NCBI GenBank assembly: GCA_914767715.1
Contig: OU612075.1
Span: 14,940,001-15,004,000, forward strand
DNA from: Membranipora membranacea
Lineage: Eukaryota; Bryozoa; Gymnolaemata; Cheilostomatida; Membraniporidae
DNA length: 64,000 nucleotides
Reading direction: 5' to 3'
Below the pieces are notes generated by a model, which saw nothing but the letters and a program-made list of their open reading frames with translations, ran no database searches and was not told the DNA's origin. The position numbers and the translations under genes are program-made. Positions 10,901 to 24,800 of this stretch are shown piece by piece (within the stretch, counting starts at the first letter, position 1; every line of letters starts with the position of its first letter).

Positions 10901-13900
10901 CTTCATCCAAGTGTTTGGACCTGGTCACACTTGATGCTCAAAACAAACCTTGGTGATCTTCACATCAGCTGTTGATTTATCCACCTGAGCACCATCTGTG
11001 TGATACTGTATCTGAGGTTCTCTGTTCACTTCTACAGTAGTAACTAGTATGACCTTCTGACCCTGACATATAAATCCTGACTGACAAGCCACGCTAACAG
11101 CAGTCAGCATATTATCTCCTGTCACCATAACTGTGTAGAGAATCGTACGAATATAGATATAGTATATAGATATATAGAATATATTAGTGTAATCTTCAGC
11201 CCCCTCCCCCACCTGACAGCACTAACTGAAGATTACTGATATTGACGCAAATGATTGAAGAGAGCTAATTGACCAGTTGAATGTGGTTGATTGACATCAG
11301 ACAGCATATGACTTGCAAATTAGCACCGACGACTAGCAAAACGTGTAGAAAAAACTCTATGAACTGCAACGAATTTATATAAAATTTAACTTCTGTATAT
11401 CTGTTTCACTTACTAGTCCTTATATTGGCTCTCTCCAGTTGATGTATGACAGGAGTAGTCTCTGGTTTTAACCTGTTCTCCATCACCAACAAACCGAGGA
11501 ATGTCAGCTCAGTCTCAACTTCAGATCTAAAGCAGAATATAAAAGAGCCCATGGGTATATATTATACAAATTGGGTTTCATGTCGCCAGCTCATGAGCTT
11601 CAGTCCTGACTTTTGGCCCTCCTTTATAAAAGGTCTCTGGCTGGAAAATTATGAGATCATAATTATTCAAATATGGCTCATACAAAGCTATGTTTTGATG
11701 GCAAAGAAATGCATTGGATAAAAGCATCTTATCTTATCTTTAAACATGAACGGACAACTCCTTCTGATATCATTCTGGTGCGTTCACTTGTTTGCCCCGA
11801 TTAGTACCGAGTAGTAGTTGGTATACTCCTCATTTATAATACTATCCATAGCTGTAGGATTACAAAGTAATGATGTTGAATTATCCTTGAATTAAATGGG
11901 GGCAAATTATTACATGCATTGAATACTTACCGGTCAACTTTCTGCAGTTTTGAGTAGCTATGTGTGAGCTCCCTGGTAGCTACAGCTATAACTCTGTATC
12001 CATTTTGTGTATAATTAGCCAGAACAGAAGAAAAGTCACTAGGAATAGTCTCCTCTTTACACAGTGAAGAGATCATCTCAGGGGATCCTTTTGCGTAGAG
12101 CTCAAAGTTTGACTTGGAAAGACTTTTGACAATAACAGACATTCTTTGTAGAGATGAAGAGAAAGTAAACTGACGGAGTATTCCTATCTCTGGCGCATCT
12201 TTGGTTTTCCCCTATAAACATAATTATTTCACTTCATCATTATCACTTCTGCTATTTAGGCAGAGCTTATCCACAAATTTTATTGTGTCCCGCTTGGGTC
12301 ATTTCTATTAATTGTTTTTATTACCGAAAGCAATAAAATCTTGTTTCACTGACTGCAAGAGTCGAACAATTTTTTGTTATAGTGATGCAAGATATTATAT
12401 ATGAAAGAATATCAGAGTTCGCATGATTCATTGGTAGTAACCAGAAAGTGAAATCAGAACCAGAGAATATAGCAGGAGCAGAACTTTGATACATTTTGGC
12501 TTGCTTATCTGAAGTTCAACGTGCTGAACTCTACTCGAATTACATAGAAGATTCCTTGGTTGATAGCACTCAAAGCCTAAGCAAACAAACATCAAGAATA
12601 TAAACTTTACTTTTGGTTTGACGACAGTCGGCATGATGATGTCATATCTGTTAGTTTCCTCTCCGACTTCCTCTAGATCCCATCCTGTAGCTTCATACAT
12701 TTTGACATCGAGAGGGTCGCCGCTGATTTCACCTTCTATATATGTTAGGGAGTGACATGACGCCATGGCTGCTTTTATACTGCTCGAGTCAGCGATCTTT
12801 TTACAGTCAGGTTCTGCTGCCGCAAAACTGTCACAATACATGAATGGTTGATCAGACCGCTGTGTATCCGAGCAGCACAGATGAGGGTCATCATAACACA
12901 ACAATTGTTGCCAGTTTGTGAGCTTTGGCTTAGTTTGCTGGATTCGAAATGATTGTCAAATGCAAGGTGTAAAGATATTGAGTTCATTAAGTGCCAATAA
13001 GACCATTAATAAACATGCAAAACTTTAACGTAAAAACAACAGGCTACATCAAACACGTTATAAGATAAAGGTACCTTGTGTTTGTATCATCCGTCGGGAT
13101 TATACAGTACAGATCCAGACCATCCTCAGTTAGAGTTCCAGTTTTATCAAAACAAACCACATTTATACTTCCTGCTATGTTTATATAACTTGGTACTATA
13201 CAGTAGATACTGGCTCTGTAATACATAAATACTACTATAATCCCAACATCAGAGATGTCTTTGTGAACCACCATGGCGTGTATGTAGGTAAAGAATAATC
13301 AGCTGAAACATTCTAGTGCAACAAAAAACTGAATATTAATTTAAAAATTAACAGAATTGACTGAAAGGTTATTTGGTAAACTGACACAAAACAAGATTTG
13401 GCGTCAAAAAAATTCTGTTCTAGTATACAGTAACCTGTTTTTGAGTCTTTTCTGAGACACGACAATGCCAACAGACAGAGCAGCAGGCAGGGCAGGAGGT
13501 ACAGCTATAGTTACCAAATCTAACATTCTTCTCATCATCAGTCCCAGCGGAATTCCGTTCTTTGTCTGAAAGCATGCATAGAAACATGAGAAGACATCAA
13601 CTGGTGTTAAAACCATAATTGAGACAAAATAATATGTTTACATCAAATTATTTTTGGAAGCTCAAACTGAAGAGTTTTAAATCTAGTTATAAACATACCA
13701 TGATTGCGACAGTATATATCATTCCTAAGAATGCAATGGCAGCCAGTGCAAGAATAAAGTAGTAGGTATCTCTGTAGAATTTAAAATCTACTTTCTTTGG
13801 AAACATTATTGATCGCAGAAGTCCACCTTTTGCTGTCATGAAACCTGTTAAAAGACATATTGGCAAATTAATTGTAAACACTGGCTGATAAAAAAGGGGA

Positions 13901-16900
13901 AGATAAGGCTTAAATCAACTCAGGGGTACTTGGCAGTGAGTGCCACAAACATTCTCCCTTGCACAAAACAGTGATATCCCATCTTTCTCATCTTCAATCA
14001 GATCAGATATTAGTTGTTTCCACATGCCAAGAAAGAGGACAACTTCACTATAATTATATATGAATATATAAAACTCTCATAGCCCTGTGTAGTGAAGAGA
14101 CAATGATTACCTGTCCTGATGACCATAGCAGTGACAGTCTTTTCTCCGTAGTATCGTGTCTGGATTACATTGGTACCACAGAACAAGGTATGCTTGGAAT
14201 GATGTTTGGGGTCATAGTTCATCGTTATATCTCGAGGATTTGGTAGCGGTGTCTTTGTTACTGGGATGCTCTCACCTGTAAATAATAGACTCAAATCATA
14301 ATCAGTAATACATTTTTAAGATTATTTCAATACGCAAGCTATGCCATGGCTGTGGTATCAGCAAAAATTTACTTGACCACAGAATACATGGGGGCATAAA
14401 AATGCAACAGACAATGGACTAAACAACTTCCGAGCCAATAATACACATCTAATAAGTGCCTGAGAATGAGGAGTGACCGGCTGCTAGCAACAGACAATGA
14501 CCCACCAGTCAGCATGCTCTCATTGACAATACAGTTGCCAGACAATAAGACGGCATCAACATCCATGATAGTCCCTGTTCTGGGTATATCTATGATATCT
14601 CCTGGTACGAGCTCAGTGGGTAGTACAACCTTGACCTCCCCGTCTCTGTGTACAGTAGCTGAACCAAACTGATGTACTGTACTCTTCAGCGCTCGCTCCA
14701 TCTGAAATAATTTATGTTTTTTTTACAATTCTGTTGCCTAATCTTCTGCGATAAAACATGGAAATATGCTGTCTTAGAATAAGTGGCACTTATTGCAGCA
14801 AATGTAGAAGGATCTATGGGAACAAATCAGTGCTGACTAGAGCCAGACCAGAACAGCGTTATAGCCTTTTTACAGTGGCCCAATTTATTCATTGTTCGAC
14901 TGGAAGAGGTCATATTATTGCCTTCTCTTGTTCTTGATTACATATTATTAGGGTCACTTATTTAAGGCTTGTACAGACTACAGTCAGTGAGGGTGGGAGG
15001 GTGTATCCCACCCTCACTGCTACAGAGTAGCACAGACTCACCTTACGAGTGGAGTACGTAGTGACTGATATAGATACAGCTGATATGATAAGTATAGCAG
15101 TAGCATAGTACTCATAGTGATCAGTATACCACAATGTGCACGAGAATATCTGGAATATGTAGAACGGATTTATCACCTGTAATAGAAAAATTTGATAGTT
15201 ATGAGCTAAAAATCGGTAATATTTGCTTTATTATGAAAGTTTGTTGCGTCATTGAGTCATATTTGTTTGCTAGTTTTTGCTAGCAGATTAAGCGCATAAA
15301 CATATACAGTCATTACAGACAACATATAGAGACAAGCATATACAGAGAATACAATTCATATACAGACATTCACGGACATGCAGACATCAACATAGACATA
15401 TACATATGCATAGACATATAAATAGGCAGGTTCTCATGATCAAGAAGTCATACACAATCCACATGCCGAGGAAAGTTTTATGGAATGATAAGGTTTTAAG
15501 CTGTGCTCAACAGACCTGTTTGAGAATGAGTAGATAGATTGGGGTGATGTGTACGTCTAATATATTCCCTCCAAACAACCCTTGCCTGAAAGATAAGGGT
15601 GATAATAACAGAGGATCATGTGGTGGCTGTGGTGAATAAAGTGAGAGGAAAAATCAGGTCCCATTACAGATTCAATGCTTATTGCGGTCAGTGATGTGAG
15701 GGTAGGGTAGGGGTCAGTGACCTACAGGTCACTGACCCCTACCCTACCCTATAGATTATAATGTGTAAATCATGCAGGCAAGTCTTGAGATGATTACCTT
15801 TAGGCTACACATTTAACTGTTGTACCTGACTGAGTGAATTGAACATAAATTCAGAAACCAAGGTTTCACTGATGGTATTACAAAACCAAAAGAGCCATTG
15901 AAATATGTGATACTTTGTCATCTGTAATAGGAGTAATGGCAGATGCGGATTATTATCATGCAACCATAAACATATTATAAATTATAGGTTTATGCATGCA
16001 AAACACCAGCTTGTATCTATGTATGGTGTGCAACCTTGTTATATATAAACACTGTGATAATAGTTGCGCTGTGAATACCAGCAGATCCTCAATGAATAAT
16101 ACTGACTGACTTACCTAGTTTCAGCCTCGTCTGAGGTCAGGGGTCCTGTGTCATAAAAATATGAGCAGGGTACACTCTCACTGATAAAACTGTAAAAAGT
16201 GAAAATAGTTTAGTGATCTGTAAACATTTATTTAAATATTTAATTGTTTATATCAACAGTTAAATTGGCATGCTATGGAAAAAATCTAATCATGACGATT
16301 CTGCCTGACATATTATAGAGAGTGTATAATAATAAATGACATGAAGTTTAGGTTAATATCTGTGTTCACTATTTAGGACCTCAAAGGAATCAAATATTTG
16401 ATTCAGCACGACTCTGAATAATGATCTCAGCCCTCAGTGACTAGATTGGCCAGCCTTAGTAGCTTACCTAAGTTTCTCGTAGCACCCATTCTTGGCAGAG
16501 AAGACATACTTCACTTTCTTGCTAATGAAATATTTTTGAGAAGTATTATCATTCTACAATAACACGATCAGAATGAAAATAAATCATAAAGTCATATAGC
16601 ATATAAATCATTTTTATATCCTATGCCGTCAGCTATATGGGGTGTTTGACAGTTGTTGAGCATTTACTTTTTTTAATGCTCAATAAAATTGTTTGGATAA
16701 CGATAATAACATGTCGATAAACATGGAGGCACTGAAGTTTGAATTTAGCACAGAGATATAAATTGATGGTGATTTATAGTATTGTGAATTAAGTCCAGCA
16801 ATCATACAGCCTAAAGGCAGGGACTGTCATTTACTGCACCAGCCTAATATAATGTCTGTCATTACTGTGGGACTGTTGATTGTGTAGTTTCTGACTTGAT

Positions 16901-18654
16901 AGCAGCTAATGTTGGGCAGTTTATTTTCTTGGTTGTTTCACTACCAAATAAAAGTATCGTCCTTAACCCACAACTGAATCAATGGATTATAATCACTTCA
17001 GATCAAACAGGCTAAATCAATTGTTCTTACAGTTTTAACAATCTGTGGTCAGTAATACTTACTTGATTGTCAGGGTCACCAGATATGAGAGTGGAGAGAT
17101 GTATAAGCTCCTCATCATCACCTGTACTGCCCTTCACCTCGCGCTGCTCTAACTGATGCATCTCAGTCTGACGCTGCTTTGTGGGGTAGATAACAGTCTC
17201 AACAGTCTCCTCTGCCTGTGAGTCCTGTATCGTATAAGAAAACCATAAAAATGGCCATTAGGATCAATACCCTTACTTAAGTTGATTTCATTCTAATCTG
17301 GAGATTAGCCAAATGGAATTATAGTATATATTATTAATAATGGACATTTATCTTTATGCATCGGACCATGATGGAATTCAATTTGGAATCTCGGTCACCA
17401 CCAACTTGTTGGCACCAGCTCCTAAAGCTGTGCTCAGCTCTTCTTTCATGAGCTGGTTTTATTTTGATCATCCTATTCTTGTAATCAATCCACTGGTCAT
17501 ATAGGTGAAAATATGACCATGCTATGTATGTAGCACTGTCTCAATGGGTATGGTGTAGCAGGAGTTTGTGTGTAGCGTTACCTTAAGGAGTATGTGTGTA
17601 GCGTTAGGCAGATCTGTCCGGTCATGAGTACATTTGATGAACCAGTTGGGTTTCCAGTAGAATATTAAACGTAGAGCTCCGATGGTGAGAATAATGAATA
17701 CGCACGTTAGCACTGTTTTAGGTGTGTTTCTCTCATAACCCCAGAGCACCTATTATATAATAACATCAATCATTATAAAGAAACAACAGAAAGAATTAGC
17801 AGATTTGGTTCAATGGGTGACAGAAAGTAGTGCGAGCAAAAAATAATTCATAATTGTCTAATATGCAAAATGTTGTGTTGAGGGGTGGGGAGGTGGTTAT
17901 TGATCTGCTATCATTCTCTTAAGCTTTATTTATTTTTAAATTCTTGTACATCTTTGGCTATGTAGTAGAAGAAAATCTTTCAAGCTTCAAGTACCATGTC
18001 TGCAATAATTTTACACCACTTTGGTCTTTCAAGAGCTCTGGCTGAGACTTAAGCCTCAAAACTTCAATAACATGACATCCAATTTAGTTTGGGGGCATTG
18101 TAAACTCCCCCTAGCGTGGTCTGGGTTTTTGCCACCATCAAAAGCATAAACACAATTGGACATCCGAACAGACCCTTTTCTTCAGTGATTCTTAGAAGGG
18201 TTTATGCAGCTGCGGTGTTCAAAGCCCATCTTATTCAACTTAACAGGGGAGGCTGTGCCTCCCTGCCTTGTTAAAACTACAGGTCTGTCTAAGCAAAAGA
18301 TTAGATGAAGATGGAACATAGAAATTCTGATGTTCCATTGGAATTGAATGTTTTACTTTCAAGGCCTCCAGATATCTGCATTACATTATCGCGATATTAC
18401 AGCTCACTAAAAAGGTGATACCAATGACAGATTAATCGAACGGAGATTTATTTTTGTTTTTGAGTAGTTGCCTAGTTGGCACAAAAATACACGTACATCA
18501 CTGCTCAAAATATATCATCACCTACCAACAAACAAAAACTTACCACTTCGTCATCCTGACCAGCGTTGATTACGACTCCTCCTGCAGCGCGACCTGTGCT
18601 CGGTGTCTCAGCAGATTTATATCCTGTTTGACTTTGTTTAGTAAGGGATGCCAT
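7932..18654 (-). CDS. P5B-type transport ATPase (ATP13A2/3-like), tandem copy B
   Basis: I assembled 23 exons, 1184 aa, all GT-AG and in frame: 18544-18654, 17582-17749, 17063-17224, 16468-16553, 16115-16189, 15516-15585, 15042-15176, 14506-14701, 14111-14275, 13699-13844, 13435-13565, 13075-13215, 12611-12827, 11931-12211, 11414-11526, 10949-11130, 10426-10615, 9967-10217, 9755-9827, 9460-9610, 8954-9165, 8328-8510, 7932-8047. Motifs: LTGES across exons 8/9 (about 334-337), PPALP (461-465, the P5B signature), phosphorylated DKTGT (D505), KGSPE, TGDN (736-739) and GDGAND (864-869). The N-terminal hydrophobic segment (about 40-80), paired M helices and six C-terminal helices fit the family. 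P5B pumps act in endolysosomal membranes, and ATP13A2/3 move polyamines; substrate here is inferred. The start at 18654 is the first ATG in the exon. A TAG acceptor just upstream leaves room for another first exon. Copy B alone reads [10 protein letters not shown] after TGDN, where copy A has [10 protein letters not shown]. Confidence 0.95.
11436..11531 (-). other. 96-bp block identical to ATPase copy A (26768-26863)
   Basis: Most of exon 15 and the first bases of the flanking intron are base-identical between copies. Identity stops sharply at both ends: the neighbouring 20 bases of the same exon differ at several positions, and the introns do not align. This suggests a gene-conversion tract rather than selection on protein alone, since third positions are also identical. 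Confidence 0.6.
15699..15750. repeat. Perfect 24-bp-arm hairpin with TAGGG repeats, in an intron
   Basis: The left arm 15699-15722 and right arm 15727-15750 are exact reverse complements around a TACA loop. The arms contain AGGGTAGGGTAGGGG, so one strand is G-rich. The hairpin lies in the intron between exons 5 and 6 of ATPase copy B. Confidence 0.85.
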
Positions 18655-21600
18655 CTCCGTCTGACTCCCCCTATGGGAGGAAACATCACAGCAATCATAC
18701 ATACTGTGTCAGTAATAATCAGACACCGCAGTCATACTAAGGCCTGTGTATGGTTGTGCACTCCACTAGTCGGTACTTAACTACCAGCATCAGCCAAACC
18801 ATGGTACGTGTGTTGTTCACTGGTGATCCGAGTGCTTAAAGTCCCTCGACCGGTATATAAGGGCCAGTCAATGTAAAGCGATCACCCAGCCATATCAAAT
18901 TCAAATGGGGTTAGCAGCATTCAAATTCCTCCTGCTTTTTCGGAATTAAGAGGAGAAGCAGTGAATTATTTTTAATGGGAATCAGACAAGCTGATGCGGA
19001 ATTGTGTGATACACATGCCCAATAAATTTTCATTCCAATAATGGCATTGGAAAGTGGTGAAAATATGACTAATGTCATACGAAATTGCCCAGTTCCGATG
19101 ATTTCAAATCATCCGCTTCAAAATATACGAGCTCTTATTGGTCAATTTTGACGTTATGATTTATGGTTTTAGAGGTTGCCTAGATACCGTTGTCAAGATT
19201 GAAATTGACCGTTGTAATTAAACCCTATAATCCCAAGTGTGATGAGCCAACACAACAATAGCTATATCATAGCTTCTATTCAACTTTATTTATGGGTGTC
19301 TGCGAATCACAATTTCTTACATAACACACTTGACCACTTGAGAACGCAACGTGGACTGGCTGTTAGAGGCGGAGACCAAGGCCATTCTCCGCCTCTAATT
19401 ACATTGATCAGCCAATGGTCTTGCCTGTCACTTCACATGATTAATCCCCGTGCACCCCCTTCGATTCCTACCTCTTTAACTACCAGGTTTGACAAAACTA
19501 CACAATATGATATTAATCTTCAGCGTAGCACTTAATGCTTGAGACATATGAATTATGCAGTTAAGGTAATTTGTCACCTTCAGCTCTTAATGTTTTCAAA
19601 AAATGCCAACAGAGTATTAAAAATTGTATAATATACCCAAGAGGAGCATTTGCGGGATGAAATGTACTTCTTTTCAGGCAAGCTCACATTACTCAACCTT
19701 ATTAAATTATCAAAAATTGTTGCTAGCTGACTTTAAGTCACCTCCAAAAAATGCAAAGCTTAACGCTACCTTATACTTATAGTCTTACAGAGTATGATGA
19801 TGTGTGATCTGACCTTGGACAAGGAAAATGGTGGATTTAGTTCAGAGGTTTTATAAAACCATCCATTGATTTGGGATAAGTTTCAGAGGTAGCCTGATTT
19901 AATGATAGCCTTATCCTCTCTATTGCATTTCAAACAAGTAAAGTGCATTCAATGCTTGAAGGAAAAATATTAGAGTGAACTGGATGATGCAGTTCAGTTT
20001 TTGGATAGCAACAAGAACGCTTCCTGCTCAGATATAAAACACACTTACTTTATGTATTTGGTTTTGACAGTGTGATCTCCAGTGCTGTTATGATCGCCTT
20101 ATTTAATTAAAGCAATAAATATACCTTAATCTTAACCCTAGATTCAAATTCCTCAAAAGTTTCAGTTTTGAAAGCAGACTTATTAAATTTAATGGCAACG
20201 AAAAGTAATTATGGTGTGCCTTGGTGCGTGCCTGTGGTTCAAGGATGTACTTCTGTGCCAGCTAGTTCCCGCTATGGTCTGTCTGCCACGGAGAATTTAA
20301 TGTGCGGTAAGATTAGAAGCACAGGTAAAAAAGTAAATCCACTCACGTGTCAGCGTACTAATATAACTGATGCACTTGATCTAACACTAATGGATATAAT
20401 TGCATAAATACTGGCCTGAGTGGGGCCTGCAGACATAAAAAGAAATGAATTGAAAACATCTTTAACCTTTAACCCCAAACATATGACCTTGTGTTTGTTA
20501 CAACTTGATCTTGATAGTTTATAATCGCTGGATCTCATGTTTGCCCTGGGACATCATTGAGCTCAACCAAATTGTGCTGATCAGGACAGCTATGTTTGCT
20601 GGATTTACTTGTGATCTTATGATTTTATCATTTCCATTGTGGCACAAATGTTTAATTAGCTCTGCAATTCAAAGATTGCTTATAAAAAATTATTCTAAAT
20701 CTGCGAATTGGGCCTGCCCCCAGATCTCTAGTCTCCACTATTCCTATCACTCACCTGATCAACATTTATACATACAACATTATATGAATAATCTTACAAA
20801 ATTAACAGATCGCAGATTGCAGATAATACATGAATGATACAACATTTATAAACTAAAGCACACAAAAAAATCAAAATACACGCTGCTCAGGGTTGAACAA
20901 CAATTTAATACTCATCGAAATAACTCTACCTAGCAGATCAACCTGACGATCACATTTAGAAGTACTGAATGGATGGCCTAATGACAATAGATTTTCCTTT
21001 AGCTACATAACATCTACAAGTCATGACTAGTCATACAGAGATGTATGACGCAGCCAGTGTACTTTTGTGACAGTGTATATCAGGCATATATTTTTTGTTT
21101 CATAGACCACACAATGCTCTATTCTATTCTATACTATGTGCCTGAGTAATTTAATTTTTTATTTCGATGAGAATCATACGGACTTTGTCGACATCATGAT
21201 ACATGTGGGTCTCATACTTCTTTGATTTCACTTTAGATTATTTTTATTTGTTTCACTGTTGCTGACTTAATCATATAAAGAATGAAGTACAAAATGAAAG
21301 CAGGCACCAAGTATTTAAATTCTGATTTGGAAGAGAACTATGGTACTTTAGTTGTATTAAATGGCTAAAAGAGAAGTCATCTTCTTGGAAATGACGAGAC
21401 CATCTTTGAAAAAAAAGATTGAAAATATCTCAAATTTGCTGAACACATGAGGTGAACTGATGACAGGTCAGGTAAAGTAATCGCACAACATGACGGTTAA
21501 AGGTCGATTAAAAGTAAGTGTAATTAAAATTAAAACTTCGATCGTAAGAATTATATGATCAGTACAAAACCTGATTAAGATAAATTAATTATGAGCCTAC

Positions 21601-21696
21601 ATTCATTGTATTGTAATGTATTGTAATGTATTGTATTAGCCTTTTCAAGCGACTACTTCTTCTGTTTTGGGGGTACTCCCTAAAACAAAAAAGTAG
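18655..21696. other. Spacer between the tandem ATPase genes
   Basis: About 3 kb separates the copy B start from the copy A 3' end and should hold copy B's promoter and any undetected first exon. I saw no third gene. A short inverted repeat lies at 19363-19398. Confidence 0.5.
19363..19398. repeat. 13-bp perfect inverted repeat
   Basis: TTAGAGGCGGAGA is followed by 10 bases and its exact reverse complement. It is a GC-rich island about 0.7 kb upstream of copy B's start codon. Confidence 0.6.
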
Positions 21697-21811
21697 TCAC
21701 GTGACAAAGCTAGTGTTGTATATGTATTGTTTATGTATTGTATGTGTATTGTATATGTTTTGTATATGTATAGTACATGTATTGTGTGTGTATTGTTTGT
21801 GTGTTATGTTG
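21697..21811 (+). repeat. TGTATTG-type minisatellite at the 3' end of ATPase copy A
   Basis: Irregular tandem units such as GTATTGTATATGTATTG and TGTGTGTATTG run directly up to the copy A stop codon, so the transcribed 3' UTR begins in the repeat (ACAATACA on the sense strand). An older smaller array of TGTATTGTAA units lies at about 21606-21635. Confidence 0.75.
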
Positions 21812-24800
21812 TCATGAGGAAGACATCTCTCGCTGCAGTATATCGGAGAACGGATGATTATTTTGTTCGACTGGAGGCCAGTCTGGTACTTGGTTAATCT
21901 CTTCCTGTATTTGTTCGTATTTAGACCCTGAAATATCACAAGCAGAGACCATATATAGTTTATCAGGCAGTTTTAGATCCTATGTTTATAGGTGATTGTG
22001 TGATCACAAGCCACAAGTTCAACTCGCAGCCACTTGAGTCCAAAACTAGTAATCATCCTCTTTGTGACCTTTGCGTCGAAGTGGGCAGCAACTTTATAAT
22101 TTTAATCGATAATCATGTTAGACGGGTCTGATAAGACAAATTGTTATTAGCAAAGATGTTCAGAAAATCCTAGAAAACCTATGACTGTTCAATCGCTGTG
22201 TATTTCTATAAAGAATAATTCCTTTGGCTCTCTCTAAATTTAGCCACATTGTGAAATCATGACAATGCAAGGCTCAGAGAGAGAGGGAGAGTCAGCTACA
22301 AACAGTGATATCTCACCTGAGTAAGCTAGCCTGCAGCAGCTCTTCATCATAGCCTCATGTTTGAGTCTGACTGTCTCGTTACCTGTGACAAGCTTCTCCA
22401 GCAACATACTCACTATAAAGTTACCTACTCCGAATAACAGGAACCACGGGCGGAACTCCAGAGGAGGCAACTCTAATTCCATAAACTCAGCAACTGGATC
22501 TGTAAAACACAATTTAGATATTGGAGTCGCCAATCCTTGAAGATAGAATTTTTTCTATCACTTTTGTCAGCTTTCATCTTACTGGAGGGAGATAACACAG
22601 GACTAAATACAAAAATTAATGTTATTGCAGCTTGAACTGCTATTAATTCAAGTTAAATCCAGTTTTCTGGCATTCCAGGATGTTCTACTGGTGAGCAACT
22701 GGGGGTTCAAAGGGGGTTCAAAGGGGGAGCGGCTCACAATGCAGGCTAATCCATCTCGTCTACTACTATGATATTGAAATATACTGGCCAGCGGCTGACC
22801 ATGTGAGATGAAATGGCAACCGAATTATCTATATACAAAAAATTGAAGTAAGCAAAGCCAAGGTCACTCTCATGGGTTACATTAGTAGTGATGAATGCTG
22901 ACAACATATCACTAAATTACACTGTTGTGTGTGGATACCACACTGACATCGAGACTACACTATTATTATGTGCATCTCTGATTTTTATGGTCAATTTAGT
23001 ACCAGTACAGAATGATTTCACTCTCTATCAATCAGAGATCTACATGCAATAGTTTATCATGTGATCAGTGTGTGCGGAAACTGACCTGTAGGGTAGATGA
23101 TAAGCCAGATAGCCACAGCCACTAACACGAGATTGTTCACCAGAAACGGTATATTACTGAGCAGATTTTTCCTAAAGGGAGCGCTCTGAGCAAACATAAG
23201 AGCCAGTATAATATACTGGAAGCATGAGACATTGAAGACAGCCGTGTTCTCCAGCGACTGATACTCCTCCTCATCATTTGGTACAAAGGCAACGAACCTG
23301 CAGAATATATAAATACAACCATGAGGGATGGAGCTATCGTTGTCCCTTTCATCATTCTACTGTAAAGAAAACGTCTTTTGACAAACCAAATAAAAGTAAA
23401 ATGCCCTTACTTTTGATTGTTTGGAACATAAAGATAACTATTTTTTAATTCATATATGTATTTTTGTTTATACTTCCTCAGTATATGTTATATGTTTATG
23501 GTTTGGAATTAATTCCTCTATTTTGTGTAGGAACCTGTCTGAAAGCTATGCCTTTGCATAGCCCATTAATCAAGGAGTAAAAGCCTCAATAACACATGGA
23601 GCAGCACATGTTACCAGTGATTAATGATCTTACCAGGACTGTGCCTTGACTAGCATATAGGAGCCAACCTGTACGGCTGCCATAACTATACAGTTTAGTA
23701 CGAGTATGAGAATAGGGAAGAAGCTGGCTAGCTTTACTGGTGGTGAGTGCGGATGTACCTCATCAGCGGGTGGTGTAAACGGAACTACAAAACAACATAA
23801 TATGTTAACAACTAACTTGAAATGCACAGCAAATCAATGTTAGTTCAATCAGGGAGAATGAAAGGGGGAGGAGGTTGCGCTTATATATATCGTTGATCAC
23901 AGACAAGCACTGGTGACTAGAAAATGAATTCAAAATTTTGAATTAGTTAAACATGAAATTGCATGCAATTCATCACCTAAAAAGTGTGGTTTATTATGAG
24001 CATATTTTGGTATCATATTTGTAAAAAGACAGCAAAACATTGAGACATTTAAGCCGCATGCTCACTACTCAAACTGAAAGTAAAATGACTTCTTCAATCT
24101 GGTAATTTACAGGCCAAGCTTTGAATCAACAGAGGTGCCTCAGTTGATGGAATGACCAAAACAAAGAAGTGTACTAAACTATTTACTCACAAGTAACAGA
24201 CAGCGATGTGATCACAATCAGATCGATATATAGAAACTGGAAATCAGTAAGATTGGCTCCAATCTGAAACATAATAAAATTATTTAATGGAGGGCTGGAA
24301 TAAACAATATAATAAATACGAGCATTATAAAAAATACAATAAAAATTACAATTACAATCCGATCACATTGAATATATTATTATACAAAAAGAACTGAATT
24401 GTAAATAACAGTGGCAAATGATTTTTATGAATCAGACTGACAGACTTGACTAGTTGATGATACATTATTTACTTACAGAGTACAGTAGAAGCACTGATGT
24501 AAACTGAACTAAACTGTAGCCAGCGATGAACTTGAACACTCCGAATGATGTGACGAGCGCAGCACGCCCCTCCCGTATAAGTTGTGGTACACACTCTATA
24601 TTAGCTATCTTAGATGTGAAGGGGGAGGCGACTGAAGCCTCAGCTTCAGATAGAGATATACCAGAGTGAGCCACTTTCAGAGCTCCGCAGTCATTAGCTC
24701 CATCTCCACACATCGCTACATAGTAACCTGATAAAAATGAATGCGTTTCATTAAGTACATGTTTTATCACCTTATCAATTTATCTGTGAAATTGATTGAT

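Noticed and set aside
11446-11721. 91-codon plus-strand frame inside the ATPase
   Set aside because: Antisense shadow of exon 15 and the adjacent intron.
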